Shown here: one piece after another, positions 20,365-31,500 of the stretch
Layout of the letters: the number at the start of each line of letters is the position of its first letter
Position numbering within the stretch: the first letter of the stretch is position 1
Assembly (NCBI GenBank): GCA_022414725.1
Contig: CM039464.1
Coordinates: 34,642,027 to 34,706,026 of the forward strand
Direction of reading: 5' to 3'
Length of the DNA stretch: 64,000 nt
Source: Microglena sp. YARC
Lineage: Eukaryota > Chlorophyta > Chlorophyceae > Chlamydomonadales > Chlamydomonadaceae
Program-made: the position numbers and the translations under genes
The notes under the pieces: model-generated
Databases searched by the model: none
Told to the model about the DNA's origin: nothing
Seen by the model: the letters and a program-made list of their open reading frames with translations, nothing else

Positions 20365-21099
20365 ACTTCGAGACGTAACTGATCCCAACATCGTTTCACC
20401 AGCCAGTTCTGCGTTTCATGGACCATGACATGCGCACCTCATCACTTCATCAGCCGAATCTACGTGTCCCGCGTTACATATCCTCCAAAATCTGAGTTTG
20501 AGATGCCATTGACATCATGACCAGGGTTGTTTTCAAGGAAAACCATGGTGGTACCTGGTGGTACTAGTAATTATTTTGCCTGCTACTAGCATAATTTGTT
20601 GCCCCAACAAGCAATGGATTTTTTTCAATGTGATCGGTGGAGTCACTCCTTCGTAAGCGAAGGCACCCGTAGGTCGGCGGGTGATCCCGTCCCACGATAA
20701 ATCACACCTGCACCATTGATCCGGCACTTTGGCTACCGTTTGTTGTTGTTTTTGCTGGGGTGATGTAGTAGTGTGTATACATTTGCAATGTATGATTGCT
20801 TTCTGTACTTTAGTCTCTCCATTGTGGTGTGTAGTAGTGTGTGCCGTAGTTACTTTGTGTTGGTGCTCCCAAACCGGGGTGAAAAAACCCCGTAGTGCGT
20901 TGCATTGGCATAATGTGGCCAACAGTGCTTGCATCGGCGGTGATTCTTCTCAATGTGGTGACCCTCCGGTGACTTTAGCTAGCTCCGGCTCACGCTGTGG
21001 TGTCCTTAACATCACGTCCTATGAGTAATTGTATTACACGGATGTAACAATTTCAATTTCAATTTCAATGTGTGCCGTAAACTGCCCGCCCCCATTTAC
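20365..21099. other. No gene identified
   Basis: Only short frames occur. An AATTTC trimer near 21,048-21,070 and a block of GC-rich sequence before it could be a short retroposon, but I cannot show ends. Confidence 0.3.
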
Positions 21100-22241
21100 T
21101 CTACCTTACCTTACCTTACCTTACCTTCACCTTACCTTACCTTACCTTACCTTACCTTACCATACCTTACCTTACCTTACCTTACCTTACCTAACCTAAC
21201 CTAACCTTACCTTACCTTACCTTACCTTACCTTACCTTACCTTACCTTACCTTACCTTACCTTACCTTACCTTACCTTACCTTACCTTACCTTACCTTAC
21301 CTTACCTTACCTTACCTTACCTTACCTTACCTTACCTTACCTTACCTTACCTTACCTTACCTTACCTTACCTCACCTCACCTTACCTTACCTTACCTTAC
21401 CTTACCTTACCTTACCTTACCTTACCTTACCTTACCTTACCTTACCTGACCTGACCTGACCTGACCTGACCTGACCTGACCTGACCTGACCTGACCTGAC
21501 CTGACCTGACCTGACCTGACCTGACCTGACCTGACCTGACCTGACCTGACCTGACCTGACCTGACCTGACCTGACCTGACCTGACCTGACCTGACCTGAC
21601 CTGACCTGACCTGACCTGACCTGACCTGACCTGACCTGACCTGACCTGACCTGACCTGACCTGACCTGACCTGACCTGACCTGACCTGACCTGACCTGAC
21701 CTGACCTGACCTGACCTGACCTGACCTGACCTGACCTAACCTAACCTAACCTTACCTTACCTAACCTAACCTAACCTAACCTTACCTTACCTTACCTTAC
21801 CTTACCTTACCTTACCTTACCTTACCTTACCTTACCTTACCTTACCTTACCTTACCTTACCTTACCTTACTAAGGTAACCTTACCTTACCTTACTAACAC
21901 CTAGGTGACCTTACCTAGGTAACCTTACCTAGGTAACCTTACCTAGGTAACCTTACCTTACCTAGGTAACCTTACCTAGGTAACCTTACCTTACTAGCAC
22001 CTTACCTTACCTTACCTTACCTTACCTTACCTTACCTTACCTTACCTTACCTTACCTTACCTTACCTTACCTTACCTTACCTTACCTTACCTTACCTTAC
22101 CTTACCTTACCTTACCTTACCTTACCTTACCTTACCTTACCTTACCTTACCTTACCTTACCTTACCTTACCTTACCTTACCTTACCTTACCTTGACTTAC
22201 CTTACTTTACCTTACCTTACCTTACCTTACCTTACCTTACA
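21100..22241. repeat. Pentanucleotide satellite (ACCTT)n with an (ACCTG)n block
   Basis: About 1.1 kb of perfect or near-perfect pentamers. The variant changes in blocks: ACCTT, then ACCTG from about 21,445 to 21,735, short ACCTA patches, then ACCTT again. Between 21,870 and 22,000 several palindromic CCTAGG/GGTAACC units break the pattern. Confidence 0.95.
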
Positions 22242-22261
22242 TTGCATTGCAGTGCATTACA

Positions 22262-22295
22262 TTCAGCAAAAGCGCGCGCTTGGAAGTACCCTAAG
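22262..22295 (+). mobile_element. hAT MITE terminal remnant
   Basis: CAAAAGCGCGCGCTTGGAAG then TACCCT matches the right end of the MITE at 48,383-48,577. The left end is not visible; the satellite array lies where it would be. Confidence 0.6.
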
Positions 22296-22872
22296 CTTAG
22301 TAGTTTACGAGCATGGAGGCTGATAGACCATGCACTTTTATCAAACCAATCTAGACCATTCATTAATTCCACTGCCATTAGTCTTTTTGTTGTGAAGGAC
22401 TTTCACCCCAGGAATTTTATTGATTTGAACTACGGTAATGGCACTGGAACTAATGAATGCTCTAATTTGAATTATTCATGTAGTTGCTTGGTCCGAAGAA
22501 GATGGAGAGTAGCCGGATTGTTGCTAGCCTTTAAACTGCCTAATCCGCTTTGGTACCGGTAGTAATAACGATAACGGCTAGTGGGTCATGGTATTATTGT
22601 ACATAGGGAGCCCCGTCTTATGAACTGCAAGTCAAGTAGCCTGGTACCGTCACGTGCATTCGCCCACCTCAACTGCATTGCCGGCCACTTGACCCCCTGC
22701 TGTTAGTTGAAATTCACAGTCCCCTGCTGCCTTACGAACTCCAGATCTGGTTCTACAACTCTGCATCTACATGTGTAACGGTGGCAGCCCATCTGCATTG
22801 CCGGCCACTTGACCCCCTAGTTGAAATCCACAGAGACCTTGCATGTAGTAATAGATTCAGACTCAGTCTCTC

Positions 22873-23320
22873 ATGAGGGTCAAGATGCTGGGTGGAAGAG
22901 TTGACAGGTTTGACTTAGCGTCAACCAGGGCCCTAGGGGGGTCATCTACCCCCGGGGTAGCAGGGACTACCAACATCCAGCAGCTGTTCAGTGCTGTCAA
23001 CCAGGTTGTCGTTCCGTCCTTTGATGATCCTGCCGCCTTCGACGAGGAAGAGTACGACGACGAGTTTGTGACTGACTCTGTGGCGGAGTCTGGATGAGGA
23101 TGATGATGAGCTGAGTGAGCTCAGCAGTGAGAGTGATGAGTCTGACAGGGACCCCGTCTCCGATGACGATGAAGACATTGCTGGCATGCCTCCCCTGATG
23201 AATGACGATGAAGCGGTCCCTTTCCTTGAGGGACTGTTACAGGGTTTGCACCCAACCCAAGGCTCCAAGTTGCTAATTCTAGTGATCTTTATATCTCGTA
23301 TGTATTGCAACACTCAGCTT
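22873..23320 (+). pseudogene. Acidic protein ORF with one frame change
   Basis: The first frame (IQQLFSAVNQVVVPSFDDP) becomes very acidic and stops at 23,097. Another frame continues the acidic, serine-rich sequence (DDDELSELSSESDESD), then MPPLMNDDEAVPFLEGLLQG. The two parts look like one protein separated by an indel or an unseen intron. The family is not recognised; acidic N-termini like this occur in some transposases. Confidence 0.35.
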
Positions 23321-23529
23321 CGTTTTTTTGTAAAAATGCCCCCAAACTGTGTCCTCAAAGCGGGGGGAAAAAAACCGGAAGGTACAAAACAAAAGTGCTG
23401 TTAAAACCGGACCTTCTTTGGGGGGGGCGGAAATAAGAAGTGCGGTTTTCAAAAATGGCCTAAAAAGTGGGCCGGAAGGGGAAAAGCAGAGTTCCGGTAT
23501 GGCCAGCCAATCTCAGGAAGGCCATGGTC

Positions 23530-23608
23530 TTACCCTGGTCTTACTGCGGTAGAGAACGGGCTGCTACTTTACCTGGACAAAGCTACCATGGCGGTTGATA
23601 GCGCTTTG
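23530..23608 (-). mobile_element. SINE-body fragment
   Basis: The minus strand carries CAACCGCCATGGTAGCTTTG and about 50 bp more of the same body found at 25.9, 35.6, 45.9, 51.0 and 59.8 kb. The tRNA-like head and the 3' end are missing. Confidence 0.65.
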
Positions 23609-23869
23609 GAAGTATGTTCCCTGATTTCCATGCGTATCAGACGTGGCTTTGGAATTAGAAGAAGGGGGGCAGACCGGAGTTGGCTGAAAAATCATGTAAC
23701 AATCCAATCCGGTACAAATTGTTGGCTAGAGCGGTGGAGACATGCGACCAAGTTCAAGCCCAAGTTTAATGGCACTGGCCCTACCAGTACATACATTTTG
23801 TTCTGAAGTATGCTACTGTAGCACGAATCTAGGGCCTCCGTTTGTAATACTATTATTTTGGGTTTAGTT

Positions 23870-24300
23870 CAAGAGCAAGACAGGGAGCCCTGGACTGCTT
23901 CGTGGCACCGTAATTTATTCCCTTTGTTTTATGACTTCTCATTTGTTAGCTTCTTACCTCTGCCACTATTAGTGGTTGAGATCTGGGTCCTGCTCTAGAG
24001 GTTTCAATACCTACGCCACCAAAACGGTGGTTGGGAGTTTGGTTTGTATGTCCTCGACACACCCCTAATGTAATGTTTATTTTGCTTTGTGGGTGCTTTG
24101 TGGGTGCTTTGTGGGTGCTTTTTGGGTGCTTTGTGGGTGCTTTGTGGGTGCTTTTTGGGTGCTTTTTGGGTGCTTTGTGGGTGCTTTGTGGGTGCTTTTT
24201 GGGTGCTTTTTGGGTGCTTTGTGGGTGCTTTTTGGGTGCTTTGTGGGTGCTTTGTGGGTGCTTTTTCTTTTTGTTTTGAAGCACTGAGTTTCATACACCC
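23870..24300 (+). repeat. Dispersed repeat F with expanded 12-bp array
   Basis: About 250 bp (GACTGCTTCGTGGCACCG through CCTCGACACACCCC) recurs inverted at 47,335-47,620. Here it also holds about 15 copies of the 12-mer GTGCTTTGTGGG/GTGCTTTTTGGG (24,085-24,272); the 47-kb copy has about one. The ORFs on both strands across this segment come from the 12-mer and are not genes. Confidence 0.85.
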
Positions 24301-24379
24301 TCGTGGTGACCAGTAGACGTTAACATTGAAAAAGACACAAAAAGTTCATATGTACTTTCTGTGTACCGGTAGCCCCTCC

Positions 24380-24562
24380 CAGGGTACTTCAAATGGCTAA
24401 ATTGGCCAGCGCTTTAGCGCACTTGAAAAAAAAACGGCGCTTTGTAGTGCAAAAAGCGCAAATATTGCTTGCAGCGCCCACAAGGGGTTGCAAAGAACTG
24501 CGCTTAAAGCGCAGAGGGGTCAAAAATTCAGCGCTCAAAAGCGCGCGCTTTGAATTACCCTG
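24380..24562 (+). mobile_element. hAT MITE, 183 bp
   Basis: Termini CAGGGTACTTCAA and TTGAATTACCCTG, flanked by the 8-bp duplication GCCCCTCC. The interior contains GCCAGCGCTTTAGCGCAC, as in the 48-kb copy. Confidence 0.9.
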
Positions 24563-25297
24563 GCCCCTCCTGATGTCACGGTTGGGCAAGTCCCATAAGC
24601 CTATTTAGCCTACCCCTAGACCATAGCGCACACGCTGAAACGGTGAAAATTCGGTGTAAATTACAGGGGTTCTCAGGAACACACATACTGAAACGGCGGT
24701 AATCCCGTGTGAGTTACATCCTGTACTCAGTAGCTTGGTGTGGTAGCATTTATGCCATTAATGCTTGCTCCACCCGCAGACAGTGAGCTGGAGGCTGATA
24801 GTCTATGTCAATGAAACAAAAACGCGATTTTAATTATCGTCAATATTTTAATGATAGACCATCAGGAGGGACTGGATTAACAATATAATGTCCTAAAGAT
24901 CTGGTTCCATACAAATCGCAAGCGCACGATTGCTAGATCGTGTACAACTGATATATAGGTATATAGTAAAGGACATGCATGTGTGCATGTGGTGTTTGGC
25001 CCCGGTGCAAGCTAACAGGCTGCCCCCCTCGACCTCACGCCGCATTGTAATAAAGCACACCATTTATTCATTTATTTATGCGGGAGTCCAGCACAGAGCC
25101 AATAAGGCTTAAGGGACTTCCACAAAAATTTAAAATTTTAAAACCTCTAAGTTTAGCGACGATTTTAGTAAGAGATTGGACCAAGCATATTTTGGTATAA
25201 AGAATGAAGGAGTAATGGTTTATACGATGATGGTACTACCTAAGGCGGCGACAGTGTACACTGCAGTACGTTATGTGTCATTCGCTCATACACACAA

Positions 25298-25798
25298 GTG
25301 ATCGTCATTAATAGTCATCTCTCGGGTCAAAGCATCACAAGAGCCACCTACACCTTCTTAGTCCATGGCAATTCATCATGGCACTACACCATGGTAGGGT
25401 GCATCCACAAGACAGGCCACGAGTCATCCACTCCTACCATCAAATTCACTAGAGGTCGTCATATCTCGGGTAAAAGCGACACAAGAGCCACCTGGACCTT
25501 CTTAGTCCATGGCTCTACACCATGGCACTACACCAGTGCAGCGTGCATCCACAAGACAGGCCATGAGACATCCACTCCTACCGTCAAATTCACTTACGGT
25601 CGCCATCTCTTGGGTCAAAGCGTCACAAGAGCCACCTGGAACTTCTTAGTCCATGGCAATACACCATGGCACTACACCATGACAGGATGCATCCACAAGA
25701 CATGCCAAGAGTCATCCATTCCTACCATCAAATTCACTATGGGTCGTCATCTCTCGGATCAAGGCACCATCAGAGCTAGGGACCACACAAATATATAA
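25298..25798 (+). CDS. ORF made of three 48-residue repeats
   Basis: The 166-codon frame consists of three 144-bp repeats, each encoding a variant of TFLVHGNTPWHYT and CIHKTGHESSTPTIKF. The repeats differ at many positions, yet the frame stays open in all three. The function is unknown. On the minus strand the unit contains AG|GTGGC and GTAAGTG motifs, so it could also be an amplified exon of an unseen gene. Confidence 0.35.
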   Translation: MIVINSHLSGQSITRATYTFLVHGNSSWHYTMVGCIHKTGHESSTPTIKFTRGRHISGKSDTRATWTFLVHGSTPWHYTSAACIHKTGHETSTPTVKFTYGRHLLGQSVTRATWNFLVHGNTPWHYTMTGCIHKTCQESSIPTIKFTMGRHLSDQGTIRARDHTNI

Positions 25799-25914
25799 AC
25801 CAAATCCCCAAAGTTTATGACGATCTGTCAAATCTAGGAGCATTAGTATTTATTTTATTTTATTTTGGTATTCTCATCTTTGTGTATGGCATTATATATT
25901 TATATCATAAGCAT

Positions 25915-26100
25915 CCCGGTTCGGCGAATAGTTCAATGGTTGATCATTTCGCTGGTCTAAAGAAGGTGCTAGGTTTGCTGTAAAGTTCGCGGTCGCTGTC
26001 AACCGCCATGGTAGCACTGTCCAGGGGAGGTATCAGCCCGTTCTATACCGCTGTAAGACAGGGCTCCCTTAAAACCACGTCCCACCAGGCGATATCATTT
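25915..26100 (+). mobile_element. tRNA-derived SINE copy
   Basis: A tRNA-like head with an A-box-like TAGTTCAATGGTTGA is followed by the body CAACCGCCATGGTAGCA and the 3' motif CCCACCAGGCGATATCATT. The B box is degenerate. It is the same family as the copy at 35,462-35,668. Confidence 0.6.
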
Positions 26101-26639
26101 CATAGACCTTGATGTATCATTAACCTGGATGTCTAATGGGGTGGTGGAGTGTGTGTGTGGTGGTGGTGTTGAGTGTGTGGTGGTGGTGTGGGTCAGGCAT
26201 TACCGTTACTATATGGCATAATAACAATAGCATGTTTGGCCTGCTCCTCTTTAGGCCACCTACATCCTTCCTCTAGTAAGACCACTGTTTCTCAGACTGC
26301 TTAAGCATTGCACACACAAACGGGACTCACACATGCCCAGCTACAGCCGTTCAAACGCATGGCTGACCGTGCCCTTGAGGTACGAAGCAAACACTTGTCC
26401 ACCCCCTCGGACCCCCCTCTGACCTCGGCATGTGAGCAAGCACCAGTGTCGCCGTGCTTCCTAACTGTTTAGTGGACGCATAAAAGCTATTGCACTTGCG
26501 TGCGGAGCAGGACACACATGTGTAGGGACCGGCATATCATATCATATACAAATACATCATATGATATTGTACATAACTGGTAACTTTAGCCTAGTCAGAC
26601 TGCCGGCGTCATATGATATCATATTGCCGTTGCCTACAC

Positions 26640-27477
26640 TCGTCAACATCCCTTTGGTCAAGGCGTCTCAAGAGGTAAGCCACCTCTACCTCCTCGGTCA
26701 ACAGGATTCACCCACTTCTCATACATCCTGGTATTGCGGTTGGGCAGGTCCCTTCAGCCTAGTAGGCCACCCCTGGAATGTAACATACATACATGCATGC
26801 ACTAAACGTAGTCATCCCTTTGGTCCAGGCGTCTCAAGAGGTAAGCCACCTCTACTTCCTTGGTCAAGGGAATCACCCATTCCTCATGCATCCTGATATT
26901 GGGGTTGGGCAAGTCCCTTCAGACTAGTAGGCTACCCCTGGAATGTAACATACATACATGCATGCATGCACTAAACGTAGTCATCCCTTTGGTCGAGGCG
27001 CCTCAAGAGGTAAGCCACCTCTACTTCCTTGGTCAAGGGAATCACCCATTCCTCATGCATCCTGATATTGGAGTTGGGCAAGTACCTTCAGACTAGTAGG
27101 CTACCCCTGGAATGTAACATACATACATGCATGCATGCACTAAACGTAGTCATCCCTTTGGTCGAGGCGCCTCAAGAGGTAAGCCACCTCTACTTCCTTG
27201 GTCAAGGGAATCACCCATTCCTCATGCATCCTGATATTGGGGTTGGGCAAGTCCCTTCAGACTAGTAGGCTACCCCTGAAATGTAACATACATACATGCA
27301 TGCATGCACTAAAAGTAGTCATACCTTTGGTCGAGGCGCCTCAAGAGGTAAGCCACCTCTACTTCCTTGGTCAAGGGAATTACCCATTCCTCATGCATCC
27401 TAATATTGGGGTTGGGCAAGTCCCTTCAGACTAGTAGGCTACCCCTGGAATGTAACATACATACATGCATGCATGCA
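26640..27477 (-). repeat. 169-bp tandem copies of the chorismate mutase 3' end
   Basis: Five units each repeat the last ~25 codons of the gene ([19 protein letters not shown]), the stop codon and about 90 bp of 3' flank (CATGCATGCATGTATG and GGGGTAGCCTACTAG). They sit directly downstream of the real last exon and differ by only a few bases, so the amplification is recent. Confidence 0.9.
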
Positions 27478-27760
27478 CTAAACGTTGTCATCCCTTGGGT
27501 CGAGGCGTCTCAAGAGGTAAGCCACCTCTACTTCCTTGGTCAAGGGAATCACCCACTCCTCATACATCCTGGTTACCATGTCAGGGCTCACTTTAAGGTG
27601 GCAGAACCCTTTGGGGGCGGCTAGATCTTGCCCAAAGGTAGCTGTCTTTAAACGCACTCGCTCCAACACTTTCAGCTCTACAGCCTTGTCAGTGAGGAGC
27701 TCCATAAGGGCGGCAGAATCGCGAGCCTTGATCAAGCGGGTGTACTCCTCTTTCTGGCCT
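27478..27760 (-). CDS. Chorismate mutase, last exon
   Basis: Acceptor GATGCAG|AGGCCAG; the first base completes a codon begun as TT in the previous exon. The 93 remaining codons contain [20 protein letters not shown] and the C-terminal [19 protein letters not shown] before TAG. The joined length around FLGQKEEY equals that of the Arabidopsis protein, which supports the junction. Confidence 0.85.
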
Positions 27761-28489
27761 CTGCATCGTTAACAACAAAGGGCACATGGGTTAGTAATAA
27801 ACAAAGAGAGGCGAAGTGTGTGCACCCATCCACCTGAGGTCTGCAAAGTTAGGTTTAGGTACATCAGCCTAGCTTTGCTTTGCTTGTCTTGTCTTGGTGT
27901 GTGTGGTGAGATTATAACTGTGCTCCTCTTTCTGGCCTCTGCACCATTAACAAACAAGGACACAGGGTTTAGTCTCTTTTTACTCCTCCTTCCAGCCTTC
28001 CTCTTTTTACTCCTCCTTCTGGGTTTAGTCTCTTTTCCCTCTTATTTCTGGCCTCTGCATATTTAACAAACAAACAAAGACACAGGGTTAGTGTCTCTTT
28101 TTCCTGTCACAGGTTCTTCCCGTCACGGTTGGGTAAGTCCCTTCCTAGCCTTTCTGGACTACCCCTGGACTGTAACATACACTCAGGTTCAGAGAAAACG
28201 AAGGAGGGCAAAAGTGTGCACCCATCCACCTGAGGTCTGTAAAGTTAGGTTTGGGTAGATCAGCCTAGCTTTACTTTTTCCCCACCCGTACCCGTACCCC
28301 TACCTTCACCCACCCTCACCCTCACTCCCCATACAACCCCCACTCACCCACACCACACCCCCTAACCTCACCCACCCCTCACTCCCATACAACCCCCACT
28401 CACCCATCCCCACCCCTACCTTCAAACCACCGCACCCACCCTAAAATACAACCCACCACTCCCCCCCCCCCCCCCCCCCCCCCCCCCCG

Positions 28490-28536
<47 letters not shown>

Positions 28537-31500
28537 ACCACCACACAGACACCACCTACCATCACCAACCCTCACCCACCCTAAAAATACAACTCCCACT
28601 CACCCACCCCACCCCACCCAAAGGAGAGGCCAGACTCACAAATATGTATAATAAAGGAGAGTCCAGCATCACAAGAATTTTGCCTCTGCCACAGAATTTG
28701 CTGTAAATGAACCATGCTTAGACAGCGCTTCGTAGACAGCTGACATCCAAGATAAAGTTGAGTCCAGAATCACATGAGTCTATTATGAAGTTGATTCCAA
28801 ACTCACAAGAATTTTGCCTCTGCCACAAATTTGCCGTAATGAACACGCTTGGAAAGTGCTTGTAGACAGATGACATCCAAGATACCAGAAGAGCCGTAGT
28901 TGGAGTCATCCCCAGGCTTAGTTATTCCTGCATACAATAAATTCAATAAATAAATACATACATTCATGAATAGATACAACTTAGCCCCCCCCCCCACCAC
29001 CACCACCCAGCTACCCCCACCCCCGCAAGATACCAGAAGAGCCGTAGTTGGAGTCATCCCCAGGCTTAGTTATTACTGCATACAATACATTCAATAAATA
29101 AATACATACATTCATGAGATAGATACAACTTAGCCCCCCCCCACCCCACCCCGCTACCCCCACCCCCGCAAGATACCAGAAAGAGCCGTAGTTGGAGTCA
29201 TCCCAGGCTTAGTTATTACTGCATACAAGCAAAATTCAATAAATAAATACAATACATTCATGAATAGATACAACTTAGCCCCCCCCCACCCCACCCACAC
29301 CCAGCTACCCCCACCCCCGCAAGATACCAGAAGAGCCGTAAGTTGAGTCATCCCCAGGCTTATTATTACTGCATAAAAATAAATTCATAAAATAAATACA
29401 TACATTTCATGCATAGATACAACTTAGCCCCCCACGCACCCCTCCCCCCACACCCAACCCGCAAGACCAACTACAAGAAGAGCCGTAGTTGGAGTCATCA
29501 CCCAGGCTTCTAGTCATTACAGTGCATACAACAAAATTCAATAAATAAATACATACCATTTTGAATAGATACAAACTTAGCCACCCCCCACCCACCAGCT
29601 ACCCCCACCCCCGCCAAGATACCAGAAGAGCCCGTAGTTGGAGTCATCCCCAGGCTTAGTTATTACTGCATACAATACATTCAATAAATAAATACACATT
29701 CATCCATGAATAGATACAACTTAGCCCCCCACACAACCAGCACCCCTCCCCCCACCCCGCAAGTTACTAGAAGAGCCGTAGTTGGAGTCATCCCCAGGCT
29801 TAGTTATTTACTGCATACAATACATTTAATAAATCATTACATACATTCCATGGGCGAGATAATACAACTTAGCCACCCACCCACCCAGCTACCCCCCCCC
29901 CCCCCCAACCCCCCCCCCCCCCCTCCCCCTGCAAGATACCAGAAGAGACCGATAGTTGGAGTCATCCCTCAGGACTTAGTTATTTTGACTGCATGACAAT
30001 AAAGTTCAACAAATAAATACATACATTCCATGAATAGATGCAACTTAGCCCCCCACCCAACCCCTCCCCCCCCACCCCACCCCGCCAAGATACTAGAAGA
30101 GCCGTAGTTGGAGTCATCCCCAAGGCTTAGTTATTACTGCATACCCCGGAATACATTCAATAAATAAATACATACATTCATGAATAGATGCAACTTAGCC
30201 CCCCACCCACCCCCACCCCACCCCGCAAGATACTAGAAGAGCCGTAGTTGGAGTCATCCCCAGGCTTAGTTATTACTGCCATAGCAATACATTCAATAAA
30301 TAAATGTTTACATACATTCATTGAATAGATGGCAACTTAGCCACCACCCACCCCTCCCCCGCACCCACCCCGCAAGATTACTAGAAGTGCCGTAGTTGGA
30401 GTCATCCCCAGGCTTAGTTATTACTGCATACAATACATTCAATAGATAAATACATACATTCATGAATAAAATACAACTTGAGCCACCCACCCACCCAGCT
30501 TACCCCCCTCCCCCCCCCCCCCCTCGCCCCCCCTGCAAGATATCAGAAGAGCCGTAGTTGGACTCATCCCCAGGGCGTTAGTTATTACTGAGGGCATACA
30601 ATAAATTCAAAATTAATAATACATACATTCATGAAATAAATACAACTTAGCCACCCATCCACCCAGCTACCCCCCCCCCCCCTCCCCCGCAAGAGAAACC
30701 AGAAGAGCCGTAGTTGGAGTCATCCCCAGGCCTTAGTTATATACCTGCTATGCATGAAAGCGCGAAGTTCAACAAAATACATTCGACTAAGCTAACCACC
30801 CGAACTAGCTACCCCCGCGAAAAATATAGTGCTAGAAGAGCCTGTAGTTTGAGTCAATTCGTTCCAGGCTTTGCTATTACTGCATACAAGTACAATACAT
30901 AACAATGCAATACAATACAACTGCAATACAATACAATGCAATACGTATAACTATATAGTATAGGGGTATGGTATGGTATGGTTATAGGTATTAGGTATAG
31001 TCATATGGTATGTATGCGTCATGGTATGGTATGGTATGAATTGGTATGATACGTAGTATATGTTATATTATATTATGCCTATTATATTTATCATATCCTA
31101 TATTTATATTATATTAAATATTATATATATGGTATGGTATGGTATAGTATAGTTAGGGTATAGTGTAGTAGAGTAGAGTAGAGTACAGTGTAGTAAATAG
31201 TATAGTATAGTATAGCCTAGCAAGCTAGTATAGTAACTTACTTCAACACCACCAGGGAACCACATGGCTGACGTTCAGGTACGGTACAGATACAGATATA
31301 GTATAGTGTAGCATAGTATCAGTATTCTCTTCTCAACACCCACCAGGTAAACCACATGGCTGACGTACAGTACGAGTTACAGTACGGGTACAGATATGGG
31401 TGAATGGTATAGTATAGGTGTAGCATAGTAAAGTATTTCTCTTCTGCAACACCCACGCAGGAACCACATGGCTGACAGTACAGTACGGTACAGTAGTGGT

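Noticed and set aside
26640..27570. Regular 169-bp direct repeats as a CRISPR array
   Set aside because: The units are long, contiguous and contain coding sequence, with no short repeat/unique spacer pattern. The host is eukaryotic.
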